Below, piece by piece: positions 57,870 through 64,000 of a DNA stretch of 64,000 nucleotides; position 1 is the first letter of the stretch, and each line of letters begins with the position of its first letter. This DNA comes from Paraburkholderia sp. IMGN_8 (GTDB taxonomy: Bacteria; Pseudomonadota; Gammaproteobacteria; Burkholderiales; Burkholderiaceae). The notes below the pieces were generated by a model. The model saw only the letters and a program-made list of their open reading frames with translations, was not told where the DNA came from and did not search any database. Both the position numbers and the translations under genes were made by a program. The stretch is from positions 2,480,001 to 2,544,000 of the forward strand of contig NZ_CP150900.1 in the NCBI RefSeq assembly GCF_038050405.1, written 5' to 3'.

Positions 57870-58316
57870 ATGGTATCGAAGCGTAAAAACCGCTGGTTGA
57901 GGCGGTGGCTGGTCGTCATCATATTCTGGGCAGTGCCGGTAGCGATCGTCGCGGTCAGCGAGATCAGGGAGGAAATGGCGTATAACGCCGTCGACCTCGA
58001 GCGCGCGCTGACCACCTGGAATTTCACCGACGCACAACGCGCCGCCGGCGCGCCCGCGCGCTGCCACGGCAAGCCCGACGAAGCGCAGGCAGCCGGCTGC
58101 CCGGCCGACGTGCTGGCCGCCAATGCGCCGCGCCAGCAGGACGCCCGCAACGAATACAGCGTGCGCCGCTCCACCCTCTTCGCTTACCTCTGGCACGCCT
58201 TCGTCGGCTACTGGATCGTGCCGGCCATCACGTTGTTCCTGATCGGCGCCGTGATCGGTGTCGTCCGCCGGGCGTTGCGGCGGCCATCGGTGAAAAGTCC
58301 GGCGAACAATGGCTGA
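57870..58316 (+). CDS. two-helix membrane protein of unknown function
   Basis: A 148-residue protein with a basic N-terminus and a membrane helix at about 12-30 (WLVVIIFWAVPVAIVAV). A central part with two Cys (ARCHGKPDEAQAAGCP) probably faces the periplasm. A second helix is near 113-133 (WIVPAITLFLIGAVIGVV), followed by a basic tail. GGAGG lies about seven bases before the ATG. I do not recognise the family. It stands alone between psiF and the SYLF lipoprotein gene. Confidence 0.75.
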   Translation: MVSKRKNRWLRRWLVVIIFWAVPVAIVAVSEIREEMAYNAVDLERALTTWNFTDAQRAAGAPARCHGKPDEAQAAGCPADVLAANAPRQQDARNEYSVRRSTLFAYLWHAFVGYWIVPAITLFLIGAVIGVVRRALRRPSVKSPANNG

Positions 58317-58693
58317 CAGGCTGGCTGAAAAAGCAGCCTGTTGCGGTATCCAGGCAACACTTTCAATTCAGTTTCAGCGCAAATCGCACAGCGCAAAAAT
58401 CGGTAAAAACGGGCGTTTCGCGCAGCCGGAGCGCCCGTCTCGTTGTGCGAATTCATACCCGGCATGTTTCTGCAGGGCCCCACTCGAACGCGCTGTCCAA
58501 GCGGATTTAAACGTTCGCTTACGGTCGGTCAAATTTACAGCACAAAGCCTTGCAATTCGGCGCAAAGCCCCGCCGCACAAGGCTTTTGGCGACACGCTCG
58601 TCGCGCACCCTTTACGCTTGCCTGTGCTATAACCGAAAGGCAACCCGGCAACACATACGAGGTTGCGCCCAGGAACCATGATGGAGAAAAACG
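58317..58693. other. intergenic region upstream of the SYLF lipoprotein gene
   Basis: 377 bases without a supported gene. A hairpin with arms ACGGGCG and CGCCCGT lies near 58409-58438, without a T run. The promoter of the SYLF gene is expected near 58600-58650. Confidence 0.4.
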
Positions 58694-59281
58694 ATGCAAA
58701 GACGAAACTTCATGCTGAAAACTACCGCTGCGCTCGCTTTCGGAGGCCTTGCACTCGCCGGTTGTACGACGAGCGGGAGCAGCCATGACACACCCTCCAC
58801 TGATGCATCCAAACGCAAGTCGATCGACGCCAGCGTCGACGGCACCATGTCGCGGCTGTTTACCACAGTGACGGGTTCGCGCGAACTCGTGTCGAAAGCG
58901 CGCGGCGTGCTCGTGTTCCCGTCGGTGCTGCAAGCGGGCTTCATCGTCGGCGGCCAGTATGGCGAAGGCGCGCTGCGCGTGGGCGGCGGCACGGTCGGCT
59001 ACTACAGCACGGTTTCCGGTTCGTTCGGTTTGCAGGCCGGTGCGCAGTCGAAGGCCATCATCTTCCTGTTCATGACGCAGGACTCGCTCGACAAATTCCG
59101 CAATTCGGACGGCTGGGCGGTGGGCGCCGACGCATCCGTCGCGCTGGTGAAGGTGGGCGCGAACGGCGCGATCGACACAACCACGGCGACGGCGCCGGTC
59201 GAAGTGTTCGTGCTGACCAATGCCGGCCTGATGGCCGATGTGTCGCTCCAGGGCACCAAGGTATCGCGCCTGAAGATTTAA
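58694..59281 (+). CDS. SYLF-domain lipoprotein (BPSL1445-like)
   Basis: A 195-residue lipoprotein. The signal peptide ends in the lipobox LAGC (Cys near residue 24) after a twin-arginine-like MQRRNF start. The SYLF lipid-binding domain follows: KARGVLVFPSVLQAGFIVGG, GYYSTVSGSFGLQAGAQSK and GWAVGADASVALV. Its closest well-known relative is BPSL1445 of Burkholderia pseudomallei, an antigenic lipoprotein. GGAG precedes the ATG. It is monocistronic and followed by a terminator. Confidence 0.9.
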   Translation: MQRRNFMLKTTAALAFGGLALAGCTTSGSSHDTPSTDASKRKSIDASVDGTMSRLFTTVTGSRELVSKARGVLVFPSVLQAGFIVGGQYGEGALRVGGGTVGYYSTVSGSFGLQAGAQSKAIIFLFMTQDSLDKFRNSDGWAVGADASVALVKVGANGAIDTTTATAPVEVFVLTNAGLMADVSLQGTKVSRLKI

Positions 59282-59417
59282 GCGCGCTGCCGGTCCGCAG
59301 CGTCTGCGGGTCTGTGTTCCATCCGCCGGTTTTGCACGCGGCGGTGGCGGGGGCAGACGCAACCCACGTTCCATCAGGCAGGCACCGGGGCTGCGGGCCT
59401 GATGCGTACATTGGCAA

Positions 59418-59458
59418 TAAAAAAACGGCGATGCGCACTGCACCGCCGTTCTTTTTTA
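59418..59458. terminator. bidirectional intrinsic terminator
   Basis: Arms AACGGCG and CGCCGTT enclose a short loop, with A and T runs at either end. It serves the convergent SYLF lipoprotein and glycosyltransferase genes. Confidence 0.85.
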
Positions 59459-59483
59459 CGCTGCCGCCTCGCCTCAACGCAAC

Positions 59484-60551
59484 TCAGCTCCCCGACGTAT
59501 CGATCACCTTGAAGCGCGAGCGTTTCTGCGCACGAATCACCGATTGATACGCATCCACATACTGCTGGGCCATCCGGTGCGACGTGAAGCGTTCCTCGAA
59601 GCGTTGCCGAACGCCCGCCCGCGGCACCTTATGCAGGCGATTCACCGCCGCCACCGCGCCGATCTCGTCTTCGACGATGAAGCCCGTCACGCCGTCGTCC
59701 AGCACTTCGGGCACCGAGCCGCGATTGAACGCGATCACCGGCGTGCCGCACGCCATCGCCTCGATCATCACCAGACCGAACGGCTCCGGCCAGTCGATCG
59801 GGAATAGCAACGCTTGCGCGCCGGACAGGAATTCGGCCTTCTGGTTATCCGCGATTTCGCCGATGAACTCGACGTACGGCAGATCCAGCAAAGGCCGGAT
59901 GTCGCGTTCGAAGTACTCGCGGTCGGCGGCATCGACTTTCGCGGCGATGCGAATCTGCATCCCACAGCGGCCGGCAATCCGGATCGCCGTGTCGACACGC
60001 TTTTCCGGCGAGATCCGGCCGAGAAACGCGAGGTACTTCTGCTCGACCGGTTGCGGCGTGTAGAGCTGCTCCGGCAAGCCGTGATAGACGGTGGTAAGCC
60101 ACTTGGCCTGCGGCAACGGATGACGCTGCGCGTTCGAAATCGAGATCACCGGCGCGGTGTTGAAAGTGTCGAACACCGGCTGCTGCTCGGGCAAATCGAG
60201 GCGGCCGTGCATCGTCGTGACGAACGGCGTGTCCTGGCGCTTGAAGACCGAAAACGAGTAGTAATCGAGGTGGAAATGCAGCACGTCGAAATCTTCGGCC
60301 TGACGGCGCACCAGTTCCATCAACAGCATATGGGGCGCGATGCGGTCGCGAATACCCGGGTCCAGACGCAGCGCGCGCGGCCATACCGGCTCGAGCTTCG
60401 CGCTGGTGACGGAGTCGCCGCTCGCGAACAGCGTCACGTCATGGCCGAGATCGACGAGCGCCTCGGTGATGTACGACACGACGCGCTCGGTGCCGCCGTA
60501 TAGCTTCGGCGGCACTGATTCGGTCAATGGGGCGATCTGCGCAATCTTCAT
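59484..60551 (-). CDS. glycosyltransferase family 4
   Basis: A 355-residue GT-B enzyme beginning MKIAQIAPLTESVPPKLYGG, with GTERVV in the acceptor domain and the donor motif PEPFGLVMIEAMACGTPVIA. The start ATG (60549-60551) has GGAG upstream; a longer frame to 60617 is not supported. It lies outside the bce cluster and near otsA. It may act on a glycan or a small glycoside; the substrate is unknown. Confidence 0.88.
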   Translation of the reverse strand: MKIAQIAPLTESVPPKLYGGTERVVSYITEALVDLGHDVTLFASGDSVTSAKLEPVWPRALRLDPGIRDRIAPHMLLMELVRRQAEDFDVLHFHLDYYSFSVFKRQDTPFVTTMHGRLDLPEQQPVFDTFNTAPVISISNAQRHPLPQAKWLTTVYHGLPEQLYTPQPVEQKYLAFLGRISPEKRVDTAIRIAGRCGMQIRIAAKVDAADREYFERDIRPLLDLPYVEFIGEIADNQKAEFLSGAQALLFPIDWPEPFGLVMIEAMACGTPVIAFNRGSVPEVLDDGVTGFIVEDEIGAVAAVNRLHKVPRAGVRQRFEERFTSHRMAQQYVDAYQSVIRAQKRSRFKVIDTSGS

Positions 60552-60787
60552 TTTTTGTCTCCGTGAACTGGCGGCTTTGGCCGCTTTTTGGCCTGCAGCG
60601 GTGCGCGTGACGGGCACATTAGCGGCGCTGAGTATGGCAGCGCCTACCTCCTGTCAATGCAACGGACGCCGCGCGTCCGCCTGCACCATCCGCATCAAAG
60701 CATTATTCACCAGGACGGAACAAAAAGCCCTTGGCCTTTCAATTCCTCGGCGCTGTTACATTCAACTTACATCCGGCGCCGCGCCCT

Positions 60788-61954
60788 TTATCGTACCGGC
60801 CATTTCCACGCCGGCAGGTCGCGATCGTCCACATCCGCAATACGTGTGGCGCCAAAGTGTTTTTCGAGCACGATCGATTGACTCTCGTCCTCCCGCTCGA
60901 GCGCCGCGATCAACCGCGCCGCGTGCGACACCACCAGCACCTGCGAATGTGCGGAAGCCCGTGCGATCAGACGCGCGAGCGCCGGCAGCAGATCCGGATG
61001 CAGACTCGTCTCCGGTTCATTGAGCACCAGCAGCGTGGGCGGACGCGGCGTCAACAGCGCCGCGACCAGCAGCAGATAGCGCAAGGTGCCGTCCGACAGC
61101 TCGGCGCCTTTCAGCGGTCGCAGCAGGCCGTGCTGCTGCATCGTCACTTCGAAGCGGCCGTCCTGGGTGGCGATGTCGAGGCGCGAACCAGGGAAAGCGT
61201 CGTCGATGGCGGCATCCAGCGCGGCCGGATCGCCGATCTCGCGAATGGTTTGCAACGCAGCGGCGAGGTCCGCGCCGTCGTTGGACAGCACCGGGGTGTG
61301 CGTGCCGATCTGCGGCAGGCGCACCGCCGCTTCGGCATCCGTGCGGAAATGGTCGTAGAAACGCCACGAGCGGATCTGCTCGCGCACCGTGATCATCTCC
61401 GGGGCGGTGCGCGGGTCGGAGAACTCCGTCATCATGCTGTCGAAGCTCGCGACGGGTTGCGCAATAGTCTGCCAGTCGCGTTCGTCATCGCGCGTATGAA
61501 TCGCCGGACCGCGCCGGTCGACCAGCAGCGCCGACGGCCGCAACACGGGGCCGCTCCAGATGCACTCGCGCTTGATCGTTGGATCGAGCGGGAACCGTGT
61601 GGCCTGATCGAGTGGCGGCAAGCCCAGATCGATCGCATAACCGAATTCATCGCCGGAAAAACCGAGCCGCAGACTCACTGGCTCTTTGCGGCGCGTGCCC
61701 TCGACAGCAGACTCACCCGCCAGCATCGCGCGCGAGAAGCGTTCGGGCCCGGCCCATAAAGTCGATTGCAAGCCGCCCTCGCGCGCCAGCGACGTGATCA
61801 CGCCGCCGCGCGCAGTCTCGGCCAGCAGCCGCAGCGCGCGATACACGCTCGATTTGCCGCTGCCATTCGCGCCCGTGATCACATTCAGGCGGCCGAGCGG
61901 CACGATCAACTCGCGCAGCGACCGATACCCCGCGATGGCTAAAGTGGTCAACAT
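60788..61954 (-). CDS. AAA/ABC-type ATPase (SMC/OLD-like)
   Basis: A protein of about 388 residues with a split ABC ATPase head. Walker A is GANGSGKSS near residue 29, the signature motif is LSDGTLRYLLL, Walker B is LLVLNEPETSLHP, and VLVVSHAARL supplies the H-loop. It lacks long coiled coils and a TOPRIM domain, so it is not a full OLD nuclease. The start is uncertain: ATG 61952-61954, or 61964-61966 twelve bases upstream. Some relatives act in phage defence with a partner nuclease, but no partner is adjacent; otsA lies upstream. Confidence 0.82.
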   Translation of the reverse strand: MLTTLAIAGYRSLRELIVPLGRLNVITGANGSGKSSVYRALRLLAETARGGVITSLAREGGLQSTLWAGPERFSRAMLAGESAVEGTRRKEPVSLRLGFSGDEFGYAIDLGLPPLDQATRFPLDPTIKRECIWSGPVLRPSALLVDRRGPAIHTRDDERDWQTIAQPVASFDSMMTEFSDPRTAPEMITVREQIRSWRFYDHFRTDAEAAVRLPQIGTHTPVLSNDGADLAAALQTIREIGDPAALDAAIDDAFPGSRLDIATQDGRFEVTMQQHGLLRPLKGAELSDGTLRYLLLVAALLTPRPPTLLVLNEPETSLHPDLLPALARLIARASAHSQVLVVSHAARLIAALEREDESQSIVLEKHFGATRIADVDDRDLPAWKWPVR

Positions 61955-62021
61955 GCCGCCGCCCATCGGTCAGACGCGCGCCGCGGCACGTCCAGTAACG
62001 CAACTTCGTTCATACGCACCA

Positions 62022-63434
62022 TCAGTTATGCCCGCCTCCCTTACCCGGTTGTTGCACCGGCACGCTGCGCAAATCGTTCAGGAACGTATCGCGCCATACG
62101 CCGAGATCGTTCTTGCGCAGCGCCGCCATGTTGATCTCGTGACGCCGCTGGCGCGCATCGAGCGGCATCTGCAAGGCACGCTGCAAGGCCTCGCACATGC
62201 CGATCGCGTCATGCGGATTGACCAGCAGCGCGCCGGTCAGCTCCGCCGCCGCGCCGGCGAAAATCGACAAAACTAACACGCCCGGATCGTCCGGATTCTG
62301 CGCGGCGACATACTCCTTGGCGACCAGATTCATCCCGTCGTGCAACGGCGTGACAAAGCCGATCTGCGACTCGCGAAACAGCGACATCAGCTTCCAGCGG
62401 TCGTACTGCTGATTCAGATAGCGGATCGGCGTGTAGTCGAGGCCCGAGTAACGACCGTTGATGCGCCCCGCTTCGTATTCCAGATCCTGACGGATCTTCT
62501 GATAAGTGGCGACGTCCGAGCGGGTCGGCGGCGCGATCTGCACCAGCGTGACGTTGCCGCGCCATTCGGGCGAGCGTTCCAGCAGATGCTCGAACGCGCG
62601 AAATCGTTCGACCAGCCCCTTCGAATAATCGAGCCGGTCGACGCTCATGATCAGCTTGCGCCCCTCCAGACTCTGTTTCAGGTCGAGCACGTGCTGACGG
62701 CTTTCATAGCGTTTCGCCTGCTCGGCGATTTCGTCCGGGAACACGCCGATCCGATAGACGCCGGTGCGCAGCTTGCGGCCGAATGCCTCGACGTGACCGT
62801 CCGCGCTCATGGTGCCGCGCGCATGGCGCGTCACGTAGTCATGAAAAGCGAGTTGATCGGTCGAAGTCTGGAAGCCCAGCAGGTCGTAGCACGACAGCGA
62901 CTTCACCAGCTCTTCGTGTGGCGGAATGTTGAGCAGAATCTGCGGCGAGGGAAACGGAATGTGCAGAAAGAAACCGATCCGGTTCGTGATGCCTTCAGCG
63001 CGCAGCGCTTCGGCGAACGGGATCAGATGGTAGTCGTGGACCCAGATCACATCGTCAGGTTCGAGCAGCTTGATCAGCTTGTGCGCGAGCCACGCGTTCA
63101 CGCGCCGGTAGCCCGCATACTCGTCGCGCTCGTAGCGCGCAAGATCGTTGCGGTAGTGGAACACCGGCCACAGCGTCGCGTTCGAAAAGCCGCGATAGTA
63201 CTGGTCGTAGTCCTTGCGCGTGAGGCCGACTGTCGCGAACGTCACCGCGCCGTCCTGCTCCAAATTCGGACCGGCATTGGCGACGGTTTCGCTCACCACC
63301 TCGCCGCTCCAGCCGAACCACACGCCCCCCGCGTCCTTCAGCGCGCCGAACACGCCGACGGCAAGGCCGCCCGCCGATCCTTTGGTTTCCGTCGGCGTTG
63401 CAACGCGATTCGACACGACGATCAGTCGGCCCAT
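62022..63434 (-). CDS. otsA: trehalose-6-phosphate synthase
   Basis: A 470-residue GT20 enzyme making trehalose-6-phosphate from UDP-glucose and glucose-6-phosphate, for osmotic and desiccation tolerance. It begins GRLIVVSNRVATPTETKG; GGLAVG, VWVHDYHLIPFAEALR, SVDRLDYSKGLVERFRAFE and LHDGMNLVAKEYVAAQ match the substrate-binding segments. AGGAGG precedes the ATG. The otsB phosphatase is not seen in the window. Confidence 0.95.
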   Translation of the reverse strand: MGRLIVVSNRVATPTETKGSAGGLAVGVFGALKDAGGVWFGWSGEVVSETVANAGPNLEQDGAVTFATVGLTRKDYDQYYRGFSNATLWPVFHYRNDLARYERDEYAGYRRVNAWLAHKLIKLLEPDDVIWVHDYHLIPFAEALRAEGITNRIGFFLHIPFPSPQILLNIPPHEELVKSLSCYDLLGFQTSTDQLAFHDYVTRHARGTMSADGHVEAFGRKLRTGVYRIGVFPDEIAEQAKRYESRQHVLDLKQSLEGRKLIMSVDRLDYSKGLVERFRAFEHLLERSPEWRGNVTLVQIAPPTRSDVATYQKIRQDLEYEAGRINGRYSGLDYTPIRYLNQQYDRWKLMSLFRESQIGFVTPLHDGMNLVAKEYVAAQNPDDPGVLVLSIFAGAAAELTGALLVNPHDAIGMCEALQRALQMPLDARQRRHEINMAALRKNDLGVWRDTFLNDLRSVPVQQPGKGGGHN

Positions 63435-63712
63435 GCAGGTTATCCTCCTTGGTTCGCGCGGCGCGGCATGCGCGCTTCGGGTGCTTCGCTTCGGGAGCTT
63501 CAGTCACTGCAACACTTTGCTGACCTAAAGCCGACCAGGCACGCGAAGCCGCGCCAGATTCGTGGATCAGATGGACTGTTCGACCACCTGGGTGCCCGAT
63601 CGGTTGCACTCATTTGGCACACGCGCTAGCACATGGGCTAAGACACGCGCTGGCACATGCGCCGACACCGCAGTGGCACCCCGGCCCGCAGCTGCACTGC
63701 GACCATCTTCAG

Positions 63713-64000
63713 CTATGCCTTTTCCTTGGGCTGGTACTGCGGACCGCCCGTCCGCGAATGGCCGGCGCGACTCGCTACCGGATCGGCTTCCGTATGCGCC
63801 ACGGTACTGCCGGCGGGCGTCTGCGAGCCGCGCGGCATCCAGCCGAGCGGCTCGCCTTTGCCGGTTTCCAGCTCGGCCGATACGTCGGCACGCGCCCTCG
63901 GCAAGTACTGCGGATAGTGCTTCTGGATGAAGTCGAGCAGCCCCTCGCGGACCCGGCAGCGCAAGTCCCAGTTCAGGCCGGAATCGAGCGAACTGACCAG
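63713..64000 (-). CDS. C-terminal part of an unidentified protein, 5' end off the window
   Basis: The frame is open through the right edge and gives 95 residues: LVSSLDSGLNWDLRCRVREG, LLDFIQKHYPQYLPRARADV, then a low-complexity tail ending QYQPKEKA. The first part looks like a conserved C-terminal domain, possibly of a MscS-type mechanosensitive channel, but I cannot support that firmly. It stops 278 bases below otsA in the same direction. Confidence 0.6.
   Translation of the reverse strand: MVSSLDSGLNWDLRCRVREGLLDFIQKHYPQYLPRARADVSAELETGKGEPLGWMPRGSQTPAGSTVAHTEADPVASRAGHSRTGGPQYQPKEKA

Overview
The window is GC-rich, densely coded DNA of Burkholderiales type, most likely a Paraburkholderia chromosome. 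The grounds are the gene content: a cepacian-type (bce) exopolysaccharide locus, a BPSL1445-like SYLF lipoprotein, a nitrate reductase fused to a flavoprotein reductase, and a GlcG/malate synthase G pair. The species cannot be fixed from sequence reading alone. I saw no rRNA, tRNA, CRISPR array or intact insertion sequence.

Layout. 1-2.8 kb: a truncated acetoacetyl-CoA synthetase divergent from a LysR regulator. 2.8-8.7 kb: a minus-strand catabolic operon (aldehyde dehydrogenase, MFS transporter, enolase-superfamily dehydratase, GMC oxidoreductase), probably for a sugar acid or polyol. 9.0-11.0 kb: a two-gene AbiE-like (type IV toxin-antitoxin) module behind a duplicated operator-like repeat. 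11.0-22.4 kb: nitrate assimilation. nirB, nirD, a fused nasA, a NarK-type transporter and a soluble PilJ/NIT-like sensor run leftward; cobA, which makes the siroheme precursor for NirB, runs rightward. The 685-bp nirB-cobA spacer holds two divergent sigma-54 promoters, an array of three NtrC-like dyads, and two leaders with dual A1/G4 hexaloop hairpins overlapping a terminator (ANTAR/NasT type). 22.5-26.3 kb: a MOSC protein, GlcG and malate synthase G.

26.4-54.8 kb: a contiguous cepacian-type cluster. It holds precursor genes (galU/bceT, ugd/bceC, manC/bceA, gmd/bceN), the priming transferase (bceB), glycosyltransferases (bceG, H, J, K and a tandem fused bceR), flippase and polymerase (bceQ, bceI), export and control proteins (bceD, E, F), two acyltransferases, an SGNH hydrolase, and a large secreted beta-propeller with an EF-hand-like loop. 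Beside bceA lies a protein whose N-terminus is a domesticated IS5-type transposase domain.

56-64 kb: small envelope and stress genes (YciI, PsiF, a two-TM protein, a SYLF lipoprotein), a glycosyltransferase, an ABC-type ATPase, trehalose-6-phosphate synthase (otsA) and the C-terminus of an unidentified protein.

Many starts were moved from the longest possible ORF to a start with a Shine-Dalgarno match or an ATGA/TGATG overlap; each case is noted. The strongest unusual signals are the paired nitrate attenuators, the AbiE-like module with its operators, and the domesticated transposase-domain protein beside the exopolysaccharide genes.
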